This document shows, piece by piece, positions 7,361 to 17,359 of a stretch of 48,405 nucleotides of DNA. Position numbers and translations under genes: made by a program. Every line of letters begins with the position of its first letter. The stretch's first letter is position 1. The DNA is from Acidobacteriota bacterium. Its GTDB lineage: Bacteria; Aquificota; Aquificia; Aquificales; Aquificaceae. The DNA lies in the NCBI GenBank assembly GCA_003696155.1, contig RFFP01000027.1, positions 1-48,405 of the forward strand. Reading direction: 5' to 3'. The notes beneath the pieces are model-generated. The model did no database searches. It worked only from the letters and a program-made list of their open reading frames with translations, and was not told where the DNA came from.

Positions 7361-8687
7361 AGAGTATATCTATAGCCTCCCTTATGTGCTTTACGGGAAG
7401 GACATCCATACCTTGGAGCTCCACATGGCAACCCTTCGGCACGATTGCCCTTCTAAAGCCAAACCTAAGCCCCTCTTTTAGCCTCTCCTCCACAGAGTGG
7501 ACAGACCTTACCTCACCAGACAGTCCAACCTCTCCCAGCACTAGCACGTCCTCTATCTTCTTATCTTTCACCGAGCTTGCTACCGCCATGGCCACAGCGA
7601 GGTCAACTGCAGGCTCTTCCACCCTTATTCCCCCCACTATGTTCACAAAAACATCCTTATCCCTAGTAAAAATCTTCCCTTCCTTTTCCAGCACCGCAAG
7701 GATTAGGGCAAGGCGGTTTACGTCAAAGCCCTGCGTTCTCCTCTGCGGTGTGGTGTAAAGGGCTTGTATGGTAAGAGCTTGAACCTCCAAGATTACGGGC
7801 TTACTCCCCTCTGTATGGGAAAAGAGCACACTACCAGGAGAGTGGACCCTCTCCTGAAGGAAAAAGGCTGATGGTTCTGGCACTTCCTCAAGACCGCTTG
7901 AGCTCATCTTAAAGACCGCCACGTTACCACCAGCACCAAAACGGTTCTTTACAACCTTTACAAGCCTATAAAAGCTAAACCTCTCTCCTTCGAAGTAAAG
8001 CACCGTGTCTACTATGTGTTCTAAGACCTTAGGTCCAGCGACTACACCCTCTTTGTTAACCTGACCCACAAGAAGCAAGGGTATGTCCCCTTCCTTACAG
8101 ATTTCGCTGAGCCTAAAGGCGCACTCTCTCACCTGTGCAACGGAACCAGGAGAGGATTGAAGGGCAGAGCTAAAGAGGGTTTGTATAGAGTCCACCACAA
8201 GCAGGGATGGCCTTTCTTCTTCCAAGAGGTACACTATCTCCTCCAAGTTGGTTTCAGGATAAACAAAAAGATTCTCCGAATCTACACCAAGTCTTTTGGC
8301 TCTCATGGAAATTTGAGTGGGCGACTCCTCACCGGATATGTAGAAGGTTTTTCCGTAAAGCTTTGAAAAGAAGTTGCATACTTGAAGTAGTAAGGTTGAC
8401 TTACCGATTCCAGGCTCACCGGCAAGCAAAAGCACTTGACCGGGCACAAGCCCCCCATCTAGCGACTGGTCTAGATTTAAAAAACCAGTTTTTAGCCTTT
8501 CATAACTTTCCCCTATGTAATCCCCTATGGGCTTTGGAACTATCTTACGACTTACTCTGACTCTCTCTTGAATTTCCCTCTCCTCCACTAGGGAGTTCCA
8601 GCTTCCACAGGATGGACACTTACCTAACCATTTGGGACTTGAGTAGCCACACTCCTGACATACGAATACGGTTTTTTCCTTCTTCAC
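7356..8687 (-). CDS. radA: DNA repair/recombination ATPase RadA (Sms)
   Basis: A 443-residue RecA-like ATPase that acts in processing of recombination intermediates. It shows the N-terminal zinc finger (C10, C13, C24, C27), Walker A GEPGIGKST (about 90-98), the RadA signature KNRFG (247-251), and a C-terminal Lon-like domain with VNIVGGIRV and DLAVAMAVAS segments. The start codon is GTG, 12 nt after the infC stop, with only a weak AAAGG before it. It sits between infC and the two-component pair on one strand. Confidence 0.95.
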   Translation of the reverse strand: MKKEKTVFVCQECGYSSPKWLGKCPSCGSWNSLVEEREIQERVRVSRKIVPKPIGDYIGESYERLKTGFLNLDQSLDGGLVPGQVLLLAGEPGIGKSTLLLQVCNFFSKLYGKTFYISGEESPTQISMRAKRLGVDSENLFVYPETNLEEIVYLLEEERPSLLVVDSIQTLFSSALQSSPGSVAQVRECAFRLSEICKEGDIPLLLVGQVNKEGVVAGPKVLEHIVDTVLYFEGERFSFYRLVKVVKNRFGAGGNVAVFKMSSSGLEEVPEPSAFFLQERVHSPGSVLFSHTEGSKPVILEVQALTIQALYTTPQRRTQGFDVNRLALILAVLEKEGKIFTRDKDVFVNIVGGIRVEEPAVDLAVAMAVASSVKDKKIEDVLVLGEVGLSGEVRSVHSVEERLKEGLRFGFRRAIVPKGCHVELQGMDVLPVKHIREAIDILL

Positions 8688-8699
8688 CCTTTAATAAAT

Positions 8700-9215
8700 T
8701 TATTTCTTCTTAGGTATAAGTGAAAAAACAAGAAAATTCCCCTCTTTCTTTGTAGGCGACTCTAACTGTCCCACATCAGAGAGGCTTTCTATTATTCTGC
8801 TTGCGAGTTTATCTCCCAATTCGGGATGTAAGTTTTCTCTACCCCTAAACCTTATCCTTACTCTTACCTTATCACCATCCATTAAAAAGTCCCTCATATG
8901 CTTTAGCTTAACGTTCAAGTCGTGCTCATCTATTCTAAGAGAAAGCATAACATCCTTGACCTCCATAGCATGCTCTTTCTGCTTCTTTTTTGCCTCCTTC
9001 TCCTTCTTCTTTAGCTCGTACAGGAACTTTCCGTAGTCCAATATCTTACATACTGGAGGGTTCGCCTGAGGTGCAATTTCCACCAGGTCAAGACCTTTTT
9101 CGCTCGCAATCCTAAGGGCCTCCTGTAGGGGAACTATGCCTATCTGTTTACCCTTTTCGTCTATGAGCCTCACCTCCTTTGCCCTTATCTGTCTGTTTAC
9201 TCTGTACTCCTGCAA
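8700..9215 (-). CDS. infC: translation initiation factor IF-3
   Basis: A 171-residue protein with the IF-3 N-domain opening (YRVNRQIRAKEVRLID), a lysine-rich linker (about 68-84), and the C-domain with a KVRVRIRFRGRE segment. IF-3 binds the 30S subunit and checks the start codon. The start is TTG with a full AGGAGGT site five or six bases upstream; that site overlaps the stop of the membrane-protein gene before it. The usual rpmI-rplT genes do not follow; radA does. Confidence 0.95.
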   Translation of the reverse strand: MQEYRVNRQIRAKEVRLIDEKGKQIGIVPLQEALRIASEKGLDLVEIAPQANPPVCKILDYGKFLYELKKKEKEAKKKQKEHAMEVKDVMLSLRIDEHDLNVKLKHMRDFLMDGDKVRVRIRFRGRENLHPELGDKLASRIIESLSDVGQLESPTKKEGNFLVFSLIPKKK

Positions 9216-9217
9216 GT

Positions 9218-9625
9218 TTAACCTCCTTTTATTTTTATAAGAATGTAAAAGGATAGCAGTAAGTTAAGGAAGAGGACCAAGGTTGAAAGCTTGGACACCC
9301 TTCTAAATATGACCCTTCTTCTATCGTAAGGTTCCAGAAGGTCTATGTTACCTATCTCTCTTTTATAGGTCTTTAGCCAGTGGGATATGCTGACGTTAGT
9401 TAAAAGCCCCATAAGGAGTAATAAACCGTAAGTCTTAACATCGCTCAGAATAAGATAAACTATCAAGGATGGAAAAGCAAGAGCGTAGAACCTCCACAGT
9501 ATCCTCCCGTAAAACCTCCCTGCAAGATCCTTATTCTCTTTCACCCTGAGAAGAAGAGGAGCTACAACAAAGACCAAGAGGAAGAGACTCCCAAAGTAGA
9601 AGGATAGGATGATGTTAGATACCAT
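9218..9625 (-). CDS. small membrane protein, DUF4149-like
   Basis: A 135-residue hydrophobic protein with four predicted membrane helices (about 5-26, 46-61, 66-84, 111-131). The first helix ends in FVVAPLLLR followed by a GRFYGRILWRF stretch, a pattern I associate with DUF4149/TMEM205-like proteins. Function is unknown. It is the first gene of the minus-strand run leading into infC, with only 2 bp between its stop and the infC TTG. An AGGAG site lies 3 nt before the ATG. Confidence 0.7.
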   Translation of the reverse strand: MVSNIILSFYFGSLFLLVFVVAPLLLRVKENKDLAGRFYGRILWRFYALAFPSLIVYLILSDVKTYGLLLLMGLLTNVSISHWLKTYKREIGNIDLLEPYDRRRVIFRRVSKLSTLVLFLNLLLSFYILIKIKGG

Positions 9626-9636
9626 TATCTCCTATC

Positions 9637-9662
9637 ACTATACTTTACCTTCTCAGTATAGT
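9637..9662. repeat. 8-bp inverted repeat in the divergent region before smc
   Basis: ACTATACT (9637-9644) and AGTATAGT (9655-9662) are perfect inverted copies separated by 10 bp, between the divergent starts of the membrane-protein gene and smc. The spacing fits either a dimeric repressor site or a small hairpin. The right arm overlaps promoter-like sequence on the minus strand. Confidence 0.6.
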
Positions 9663-9707
9663 ACAACCTGAAACACAAACGCATTTTTTGCCCTTTAGCT
9701 TGTATAT

Positions 9708-9713
9708 TATACT
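9708..9713 (+). promoter_or_regulatory. possible -10 box of smc (leaderless)
   Basis: TATACT ends 8 nt before the GTG start of smc. No SD is present. A convincing -35 is not visible; the T-rich run upstream is the best candidate. Confidence 0.4.
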
Positions 9714-9721
9714 ATTTTCCT

Positions 9722-12700
9722 GTGAAAGCATGGATAGAAAAAATAATCTTGGAGGGTTTTAAGTCCTACGGGAAGGAGAGGATAGAGATACCCATAGGGC
9801 AGGGTATTGTGGCTGTCGTAGGTCCCAACGGTGCGGGGAAGTCAAACATAGGAGATGCCCTTTCCTTTGCTTTGGGAATAGCCACAGCCAGGGCTCTTAG
9901 GGCAAAAAACCTGACCTACCTAATATACTCAAAGAACTCCGAAAGGGCAGACTATGCCTATGTGGAAGTCCACTTTAAAAATCACGGACATTTCCCCATA
10001 CAGGAGGAGGACATAGTTATATCCCGTAAAGTATATCAGGATGGAAGGAGCGTTTTTAGGATAAACGGTGCGGTAGTCAGGGAAAAGGACCTCAGCGACT
10101 TCCTATCAAAAGCAGGTATATACGAGACAGCATACAACGTGGTGCTTCAGGGGGATGTGGTGAGGTTCCTGAGAATGACTCCAGTAGATAGAAGAAAGCT
10201 CATAGAGGAGATAGCGGGCATAGGTGAGTATGAGGAAAAGAAGCAGAAGGCTCTAGTGGACCTGGGAGAGGTAGAGTTGAAGATAAGGGAGCTGAGACTT
10301 CTTATGGATGAGATTGAGGTGCAAATAGAAAGGCTCTCTCAAGAGGTGGAAAGGCTTGAGCTTTACAAGAAGCTAGAAGACAGGAAAAGGGAATTAGAGA
10401 TAAGGATATATCTCAAGTATGCTGGTGAAACTCTTAGGACGCTTGAACTAATTGGGAATAGAACTCTGGAGGAGGAGCAAAGACTTGAAGAGCTAAAAAG
10501 GGAGCTACTCAGGAAGGAGGAAGAGCTAAGAGGGGTAGAGGAAGAGCTAAGCAAGGTTAAGGATAGCCTTCTTCCTTTTAAGGAGAGGATGGGTAGGTTG
10601 TCCCAATCCATAGAATACACAGATAAAAAAAGGGAAGAGTACAGCTTAAGGATTGAGGAGCTCCAGAGGGAAAAGGGCCTCGCACAAGAGCAGATAAGTT
10701 CCTTAGAGAAGGAAATGGAGCTGTTAAAATCGGAAGAGGATGAGCTGATAAGCATAATTGAAGGTGAGAGGACGGAGCTCTCTGCACTGGAGGAGCAGGC
10801 GGCCATGCTCTGGAGGAGCATAAAGGAGAGGGAGGAGGAGCTAAAAGTATCCCTTGATGAAATTGGGAAAACCGAAGAAAAGCTAAGGGAGCTTATAAAG
10901 CTTTTAGAAGATAGGAAGAGGGAACTATCACAGCTTGAATTCAAGCTTAGAGAGATAGATATGAAAAAGGAGAGGGTGAGAGAAGATATGAGGAGGCTTA
11001 GGGAAGAGGAAGAATTGATAAAGTCGAAGGCTGGTGAGGGTATGCTAAAGAGGGAAAACTATCAGAAGATGCTCAAGGATGAAGAGAGGTCCATAAGAGC
11101 TAAAAAGGAAGAGCATGACAGAGTGGAAGACAGGTTAAAGAAGCTTAGGATAGAAAGAGAGGAGGTATTAAAGGAAAAGGCCTCCATAATCACCAGACTG
11201 CAGAACCTTCCTGAAGAAAGCTTGCCCTTCGAAGGTATAGAAGGAGTTTACGGAAAAGCGGGACAGCTTATAAGGGTGAAGGATATGGAGTATTTAAGGG
11301 CTGTGGAGGCTGCTGGTGGAGCAAGGCTATCTTATGTGATCGTAGAAAATGAAGATGTAGCAAAAGCTTGCATAGAGAGACTGAGGGAGGCAAAAGGCGG
11401 AAGGATGAACTTTATTCCCCTGAACAAGATAAAGGATTTAAAGCTTCCACCCTATCCACGTTCAAGGGGTGTTATAGACTTCGTGGTCAACCTGGTAGAG
11501 TATGACAGAAGGTTTGAGAAGGCTGTAAGGTTTATCTTCGGTGATACCCTGCTGGTGGAGAGCTTCGAAGCCGCAAAGAATATGGGAATAGGTAACTACA
11601 GGATGGTAACCCTCGAAGGTGATATCTTTGAAAAAAGCGGTGTCATAAGCGGTGGATATGTGGAAGCCAGGGGTGAGCTTGGAAGGGACTTTTACCTTCA
11701 GGAGTTGGAAAGGCTTAACCTTTTGGAGGAGAAGCTTAGGGAAGAGGAGGCTAAGCAGGAAAGTCTTCTAAAGGCTATAAGGGGTGAGTTGATAGAAAAG
11801 GAAGGGGTTATAAGGATATTGCACAGGAGGTTGGAAGAGCTGGAGGAGTCAGAAAAGGACAGTTTAGAACGCGTAAAGCACATTCAAGAGAAGTTAAGCA
11901 AGGCGGAGGAATATTTAAAAGTGTTAGAGGAGGAAAGGACAAGGGGAAAGGAAAACATGCTAAAACTAAAAGAAGAAATGGTCTACATGGAAGAGAAGGT
12001 TGAAAATCTGAGTGTAAAAAGACAGTCCATACTCATACATTACAGAGAATCAGGTGTGGAAAAGACAAGAGAGGAGTACGAAAGGATAAAGCAGAAGATA
12101 GAAAAACTTAGGAACTCCATACATAAAAATGAGCTCAGATTAAAAGACATTCAGAGTGAGAGGGAAAACTTGCATAAGGAGACAAAAAGAAAGTTAGCTT
12201 TTATAGCCTCTTTAGAGGAAGAAGCCCAAAGGTTAAATATAGAATTGGAAAAACTCCACAGAGAAAGAGAAGCTATCCAGGAGGAGCTGTGCAGTATTAA
12301 CGCTCAGGCTTACCAGCTTTACAAGCTCAGAGATGGGCTTGAGGAAAAGCTCAAAGGTCTCCAGTCAGAGGCCGGTAGACTAAGGCTTCAAGAAGAAAAC
12401 ATAAAGGAAGAGCTTCACAAACTTTCTTTGGAAAGGGCAAAGCTGCAGGAAAGGTATGAAGAGAGCCTAGAAAGGCTGAGAGAGCTCGGCTATGAGGAGG
12501 ATGTGGCCGAGGTAAAGGAAAGCTTAGGAAAGCTTAGAGAGGAACTCAGTAGGGTGACAAAGGAGATGACATCCTTAGGTACGGTTAACTTCAGGGCTGA
12601 GGAGGAGTTTAGGGATTATGAAGAAAGGTATAAGGACTATAAGGGAAGGTATGAAAGGCTTGTTGAAGAGAAGAGGTCTATAAAGGAGATGATAGAGGAG

Positions 12701-13183
12701 ATTGAGGACAAAAAGCTAAGAGTTTTCATGGAAACCTTTGAAAGGGTGAACACCAATCTAAAGAGAATATTCTCGGAGCTCTCTCCGGGTGGTAAGGCTT
12801 ATATGGTGTTGGAAAAGGAAGATGACCCACTGTCGGGGGGTGTTAACCTTGTGGTTAAGCCCAGGGGGAAAGAGGTTCAATACCTTGAAGCCATATCGGG
12901 CGGAGAGAAGACCCTAGCAGCCCTCGCTCTCATATTTGCCATACAGGACTACAGTCCCTCTCCCTTCTACTACTTTGATGAGGTGGATGCCCACTTGGAT
13001 GAGGCGAACGCCAGAAGGGTAGGAGAGCTCATAAAGGAGAGGTCAAAGAAGGCCCAGTTTATAGTGGTGACCTTAAGAGAGGTTCTTGCCAGCTTTGCAG
13101 ATAGGCTTATAGGTGTAAGTGGAAGAGGGGGCATTTCCAAGGTATTTTCCTTGGAAAACACCGCCCAGCTTCTCACTGGTTGA
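9722..13183 (+). CDS. smc: chromosome segregation ATPase SMC
   Basis: A 1153-residue SMC protein, full family length. Walker A is GPNGAGKS (34-41) in the N-terminal head. A long coiled coil follows to about 500, then a hinge (about 505-640, with [12 protein letters not shown] and [15 protein letters not shown]), the return coiled coil, and the C-terminal head with [14 protein letters not shown] and the Walker B segment [14 protein letters not shown]. It acts with kleisin ScpA and ScpB, not present here, in chromosome organisation. The start codon is GTG. The last 11 bp overlap the end of clpC. Confidence 0.97.
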   Translation: MKAWIEKIILEGFKSYGKERIEIPIGQGIVAVVGPNGAGKSNIGDALSFALGIATARALRAKNLTYLIYSKNSERADYAYVEVHFKNHGHFPIQEEDIVISRKVYQDGRSVFRINGAVVREKDLSDFLSKAGIYETAYNVVLQGDVVRFLRMTPVDRRKLIEEIAGIGEYEEKKQKALVDLGEVELKIRELRLLMDEIEVQIERLSQEVERLELYKKLEDRKRELEIRIYLKYAGETLRTLELIGNRTLEEEQRLEELKRELLRKEEELRGVEEELSKVKDSLLPFKERMGRLSQSIEYTDKKREEYSLRIEELQREKGLAQEQISSLEKEMELLKSEEDELISIIEGERTELSALEEQAAMLWRSIKEREEELKVSLDEIGKTEEKLRELIKLLEDRKRELSQLEFKLREIDMKKERVREDMRRLREEEELIKSKAGEGMLKRENYQKMLKDEERSIRAKKEEHDRVEDRLKKLRIEREEVLKEKASIITRLQNLPEESLPFEGIEGVYGKAGQLIRVKDMEYLRAVEAAGGARLSYVIVENEDVAKACIERLREAKGGRMNFIPLNKIKDLKLPPYPRSRGVIDFVVNLVEYDRRFEKAVRFIFGDTLLVESFEAAKNMGIGNYRMVTLEGDIFEKSGVISGGYVEARGELGRDFYLQELERLNLLEEKLREEEAKQESLLKAIRGELIEKEGVIRILHRRLEELEESEKDSLERVKHIQEKLSKAEEYLKVLEEERTRGKENMLKLKEEMVYMEEKVENLSVKRQSILIHYRESGVEKTREEYERIKQKIEKLRNSIHKNELRLKDIQSERENLHKETKRKLAFIASLEEEAQRLNIELEKLHREREAIQEELCSINAQAYQLYKLRDGLEEKLKGLQSEAGRLRLQEENIKEELHKLSLERAKLQERYEESLERLRELGYEEDVAEVKESLGKLREELSRVTKEMTSLGTVNFRAEEEFRDYEERYKDYKGRYERLVEEKRSIKEMIEEIEDKKLRVFMETFERVNTNLKRIFSELSPGGKAYMVLEKEDDPLSGGVNLVVKPRGKEVQYLEAISGGEKTLAALALIFAIQDYSPSPFYYFDEVDAHLDEANARRVGELIKERSKKAQFIVVTLREVLASFADRLIGVSGRGGISKVFSLENTAQLLTG

Positions 13184-15608
13184 ATATGGCTTCCAGTTTC
13201 TCCCTTTTCTTGACAGTTTTCAAATAGGGCTTATCGTCCTTAACCCTTATCTCTACCAACTCCGTATCCACGAGGGTTCCCTTTAGAAGCTCTTCTGCCA
13301 GAAGGTCTTCCACATGATGCTGGAGTGCCCTCTTTAAACTTCTAGCACCATACTCTGGCTTGTATTCCTTGTCTATTATCCAATCTACGAAGCTCTTGTG
13401 AAGCTTTACCTTCACGTTCCACTCCTGCAGGCTCTTGTTCACCTGCTCCAGCTGGAGGTCAAGTATGCTGACCACGTCTTCCTTTTCAAGAGGTCTATAG
13501 ACTATCACTTCATCAAGCCTGTTGAGGAACTCGGGGCTGAAGGTCCTTTTGACTTGGTCAAGGACGTTCTTCTTCATCTGCTGATAATCTATCATGCCGA
13601 ACTTCTTCTCAAAGCCTATCTGGGAGCCATGGGCTATCAATCTGGCACCGAGGTTTGAGGTCATTATGATTATGGTGTTGGAAAAGTCCACCGTCCTTCC
13701 CATCGCGTCGGTAAGCCTACCATCGTCAAATATCTGCAGGAATATGTTAAACACGTCGGGATGAGCCTTCTCTATCTCGTCAAAGAGCAAGACCGAGTAT
13801 GGTCTTCTACGTACCTTTTCTGTGAGCTGACCACCCTCTTCGTAACCTACGTATCCTGGTGGTGCTCCGACCAGCCTCGATACGGTGTGCTTTTCCATGT
13901 ATTCGGACATGTCAAACCTTACAAGGGCCTCCTCAGAACCAAACAGGTACTCAGCAAGAGCCTTTGCTGTCTCCGTTTTTCCAACACCCGTTGGACCTAG
14001 GAAGAGGAAAACACCTATGGGCCTGTGCCTACCTTTTAGACCTACCCTTGACCTTCTTATAGCTTTAGCTATTGCCTTTATGGCGTCCTTCTGTCCTATG
14101 ACCCTCTTTTGTAGCTCCTCCTCTATGTGGAGTAGCTTCTCCATATCACTTTCGTGTATCCTCTTCACCGGAATGCCTGTCCACCTTGCCACCACTTCAG
14201 CCACATCCTCTTCCATCACCTTTGGCCTGTTTACGGACATCTCTTGCTTCCACTTTGTTTTTAGGCTTTCAAACTTTGCCCTCAGCTTTAGCTCCTCGTC
14301 TCTAAGCCTTGCTGCCTTCTCGTAATCCTGCTCCACAGCAGCCTCTTCCTTCTTCTCCTCTATCTCCTTTATCTTCTCCTCAAGCTCTTTTAGTTCTGAA
14401 GGTAGCTGATAAGCCCTTAGCTTCACAAGGGACCCAGCCTCATCTATCACGTCAATGGCCTTGTCGGGTAGGTTTCTCTCCGTTATATAGCGCTCGGAAA
14501 GGATAACTGCCTTTTCTATCGCCTCTGGGGAGTACTCTACGTTATGAAATTCTTCAAACTTATGCTTAAGTCCGTAAAGTATCTTTATAGTGTCTTCCTG
14601 TGTGGGTTGGTCCACTATAACAGGTTGAAATCTTCTTTCTAGGGCTCCGTCCTTCTCTATGTACTTTCTGTACTCGTCCAGAGTTGTAGCTCCTATCACC
14701 TGTATCTCACCACGAGCCAAAGCGGGTTTTAGCATATTGCTTGCATCTATGGAGCCTTCCGCAGAACCCGCACCCACTAAGGTATGTATCTCATCTATAA
14801 AAAGTATGACGTTGGGGGCCTTTTCAAGTTCTTTGAGGATGTTTTTGAGTCTCTCTTCGAACTGTCCTCTGTACTTTGTGCCTGCTACTAGAGCTGCAAG
14901 GTCAAGGGCAACGACCCTCTTGTTAAACAGGGGCTCGGGCACTTGTCTGTTTGCTATCCTTTGAGCCAAACCTTCCACTATGGCCGTTTTACCCACACCT
15001 GGGTCACCCAAAAGCACAGGGTTGTTCTTCCTGCGTCTGACGAGTATCTGCACAACCCTCTCTATCTCCTTTTCCCTGCCTATCACTGGGTCAAGCTTTC
15101 CTTCACGGGCCATTTGGGTAAGATCCCTGGAGAACCTATCAAGGTTGGGGGTAGGAGCGTATTTGGTGGTCTCCTGCGGAGGTAGCTCTCCAAGTATCTG
15201 TAGCACTTCACGCCTCACCGAGTACTCGTCAAGACCAAAACCCCTGAGTATCCTTCCACCTAAGCCCGTTTTTTCCCTCACCACACCTATGAGAAGGTGC
15301 TCAGGACCCACAAACTGATGGTGGAGTATTCTTGCCTCTTCTACAGCAAACTCAAGAACCCTTTTGGCATCGGGTGCAAAGAGTATCTCACCCGAGTGGC
15401 TTCCACGGGTTATTTGACCCATTATGGCCTTACGCACCTTATCCGGAGTAAGCCCAAAGCGAGAGAGTATTAAGGAGGGAAGGTCATCATCCTTTATAAG
15501 AGAAAGGAGTATATGCTCGCTACCTAAGTATGTATGTCCAAGTTCTATAGCTTCTTCTCTCGCCTGCAGTATAACCTGCCTTGCCTTTTCTGTAAACTTC
15601 TCAAACAT
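13173..15608 (-). CDS. clpC: ATP-dependent Clp protease ATPase subunit ClpC
   Basis: An 811-residue Hsp100 unfoldase with a double Clp N-domain (1-145), first AAA+ module (Walker A GDPGVGKT 201-208, Walker B ILFIDE about 268-273), a short middle region with a UVR-type motif (about 417-450), and the second AAA+ module (Walker A GPTGVGKT 538-545). The short middle region with UVR marks it as ClpC rather than ClpB. It would feed substrates to ClpP, which is not in the window. A clear AGGAGGT site precedes the ATG. No mcsA, mcsB or ctsR genes accompany it. Confidence 0.95.
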   Translation of the reverse strand: MFEKFTEKARQVILQAREEAIELGHTYLGSEHILLSLIKDDDLPSLILSRFGLTPDKVRKAIMGQITRGSHSGEILFAPDAKRVLEFAVEEARILHHQFVGPEHLLIGVVREKTGLGGRILRGFGLDEYSVRREVLQILGELPPQETTKYAPTPNLDRFSRDLTQMAREGKLDPVIGREKEIERVVQILVRRRKNNPVLLGDPGVGKTAIVEGLAQRIANRQVPEPLFNKRVVALDLAALVAGTKYRGQFEERLKNILKELEKAPNVILFIDEIHTLVGAGSAEGSIDASNMLKPALARGEIQVIGATTLDEYRKYIEKDGALERRFQPVIVDQPTQEDTIKILYGLKHKFEEFHNVEYSPEAIEKAVILSERYITERNLPDKAIDVIDEAGSLVKLRAYQLPSELKELEEKIKEIEEKKEEAAVEQDYEKAARLRDEELKLRAKFESLKTKWKQEMSVNRPKVMEEDVAEVVARWTGIPVKRIHESDMEKLLHIEEELQKRVIGQKDAIKAIAKAIRRSRVGLKGRHRPIGVFLFLGPTGVGKTETAKALAEYLFGSEEALVRFDMSEYMEKHTVSRLVGAPPGYVGYEEGGQLTEKVRRRPYSVLLFDEIEKAHPDVFNIFLQIFDDGRLTDAMGRTVDFSNTIIIMTSNLGARLIAHGSQIGFEKKFGMIDYQQMKKNVLDQVKRTFSPEFLNRLDEVIVYRPLEKEDVVSILDLQLEQVNKSLQEWNVKVKLHKSFVDWIIDKEYKPEYGARSLKRALQHHVEDLLAEELLKGTLVDTELVEIRVKDDKPYLKTVKKREKLEAIFNQ

Positions 15609-15709
15609 CGTTTACCTCCTTGTTTATTTAAAGATATGGTAATCCTCCCCATTTTGCAATAATGCCATATGACCGTTTGCATACATTATTTTTTTCTTAC
15701 AGGAAAGAT

Positions 15710-15715
15710 TATACT
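15710..15715 (+). promoter_or_regulatory. possible -10 box of dnaX
   Basis: TATACT ends 11 nt before the dnaX ATG, predicting a leader of only a few bases. No SD is seen. There is no good -35, so confidence is low. Confidence 0.3.
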
Positions 15716-15726
15716 TTTAATCTGAC

Positions 15727-17145
15727 ATGTACATACCCTTTGCCAGAAAGTACAGACCCAAAACCTTCTCAGAGGTGGTTGGACAGGATGTGCCAGTAAG
15801 GATACTCCTCAATGCAGTGAGGCTAGGCAAGCTCTCCCATGCATACATATTTGCCGGCCCCAGAGGAACGGGTAAGACCACTTTAGCAAGGATACTTACA
15901 AAGGCAGTAAACTGCCTGCAGCCTAAGGAAGGTGAGCCGTGCAATCTCTGCGAAAACTGTACTTCAATAAACAGAGGAAGTTTCCCAGATCTTATAGAAA
16001 TAGATGCTGCTTCCAACAGGGGTATAGATGACATAAGGGCCATAAGGGATGCGGCTTCCTATACGCCTATAAAGGGTAAGAACAAGGTTTACATACTGGA
16101 CGAAGCCCACATGCTGACTAGGGAAGCCTTTAACGCCCTCCTGAAGACATTGGAAGAGCCACCGCCTAAAACCCTCTTTGTGCTCTGCACCACAGAATAC
16201 GAAAAGATCCCACCCACCATACTGTCAAGATGTCAAAGGCTTATTTTCTCAAAGCTCAGAGATGAGGAAATAGTTAGCTACCTTAAGGAAATATGTGAAA
16301 AGGAAGGGCTTGAATGCGAAGAAGGAGCTCTATACACCATAGCAAAAGTAAGCGATGGGGGTATGAGGGATGCGGTTTCCCTTCTTGACCAAGCAAGCAC
16401 TTACGGCGAAGGTAGGGTGGGCTCGGAACTCCTTGAAGAGTTTCTTGGAATAGTCTCACAGGGAAAGGTTAGGGAGTTCCTAACCCTTCTCATGAACTCC
16501 CAAGTGGATGAGGCCCTTTCCTTCCTTAGAAACCTTAGCCAAAGGGGTTTTAACCTACCGAGGTTTTGGGACAGCCTTGAGGAAGAAGTTAGAAACCTTC
16601 TCCTTCTTAGGAGCCTGAGAGAACCAGATAGGGTTATTAGGGTCGAAGACTTTCACAGGTCTATGGATAAGGTTCCTATCAATGCTCTCCTGTACCTTGA
16701 GAAGGTAATTAACACTGCAAAGGTTGATGCCAAAAGCAGAGACTTTTTAAGAGCATGCGAGCTTGCGGTCATAAAGACGGGCATAATCAAGGACATACTG
16801 CCACTTTCAGAGCTTCTAAAGGCCAAAAGGCTTGAGACTCCACCACAGACCGACCCTCTGGAGACCTTAAGGGGTAAGTTAGACACCTTAACCTTCGAAG
16901 CCCTTAAGAGGCTTCGCTACCAAGTTCAAGATGATAGGCTGGTCTTTTACCTGAAGGAGGGAGAGCTCTCTCAGGAGCAGATGCAGAAAATAAGAGCTGT
17001 GTACCCTACGGTGGATTTTGTGGTGGAGATTAGGGAGGAAGGAGAGGAAAAACTCCCACCTTTTGTAGAAAAGGTGAGGGATTTATTCGGTGCCAAGGTA
17101 ATAAGCCATGAAAGAAGAGATAAAGGCAAGGATACTCCTTCTTAG
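15727..17145 (+). CDS. dnaX: DNA polymerase III subunit tau (DnaX)
   Basis: The clamp-loader ATPase of 472 residues: YRPKTFSEVVGQ near the N-terminus, Walker A GPRGTGKT (44-51), the four-cysteine zinc module (C63, C72, C75, C78), the DEAH-type Walker B (ILDEAHM), and an SRCQR sensor. The C-terminal extension is short compared with E. coli tau. I saw no obvious A-rich slippage site for making gamma, although this was not checked exhaustively. It heads a five-gene operon; its 3' end overlaps the next gene by 38 bp. Confidence 0.95.
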   Translation: MYIPFARKYRPKTFSEVVGQDVPVRILLNAVRLGKLSHAYIFAGPRGTGKTTLARILTKAVNCLQPKEGEPCNLCENCTSINRGSFPDLIEIDAASNRGIDDIRAIRDAASYTPIKGKNKVYILDEAHMLTREAFNALLKTLEEPPPKTLFVLCTTEYEKIPPTILSRCQRLIFSKLRDEEIVSYLKEICEKEGLECEEGALYTIAKVSDGGMRDAVSLLDQASTYGEGRVGSELLEEFLGIVSQGKVREFLTLLMNSQVDEALSFLRNLSQRGFNLPRFWDSLEEEVRNLLLLRSLREPDRVIRVEDFHRSMDKVPINALLYLEKVINTAKVDAKSRDFLRACELAVIKTGIIKDILPLSELLKAKRLETPPQTDPLETLRGKLDTLTFEALKRLRYQVQDDRLVFYLKEGELSQEQMQKIRAVYPTVDFVVEIREEGEEKLPPFVEKVRDLFGAKVISHERRDKGKDTPS

Positions 17146-17359
17146 AGTACCTACAAGACACATCGGACTCCTCAGCGCACTCTTGGATGGCTCAGGAAGG
17201 CTGGCTATAGTGAGGACAAAAGAAAGGTCATCCGACGAGGTTTATCTAATTGCCACACCGCACACCTTTTTAGAGGTCAGGAGGGTGGTGGAAAACATAA
17301 AAAAGCACATACCCGGGGTTGAGGTGTTAGGTGAGGTAGAAAGTATGGATGTGGGATAG
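17108..17359 (+). CDS. DUF4911-like small protein
   Basis: An 83-residue soluble alpha/beta protein. The pattern of an RHIGLLSALLDGSGRLAIVRT stretch followed by EVYLIATP and a C-terminal helix resembles DUF4911 proteins, whose role is unknown. It starts inside the end of dnaX (38 bp overlap, different frame) and overlaps the MFS gene by 11 bp, so it is translated as part of this operon. The length and lack of stops fit a real gene, but recognition is from memory only. Confidence 0.65.
   Translation: MKEEIKARILLLRVPTRHIGLLSALLDGSGRLAIVRTKERSSDEVYLIATPHTFLEVRRVVENIKKHIPGVEVLGEVESMDVG

Noticed and set aside
7348-7431. N-terminal extension of the response regulator to an ATG within radA
   Set aside because: The extra 28 residues have no receiver-domain character, overlap radA, and the GTG start fits family length.
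10363-10944. Long antisense open frame within smc
   Set aside because: Ser/Leu-rich translation mirrors the Glu/Lys-rich coiled coil; no ribosome site and low-complexity product.
15609-15726. CtsR or CIRCE-type heat-shock operator before clpC
   Set aside because: No GGTCAAA tandem or CIRCE inverted repeat; only a weak TTGCAA-17-TATCTT on the minus strand.
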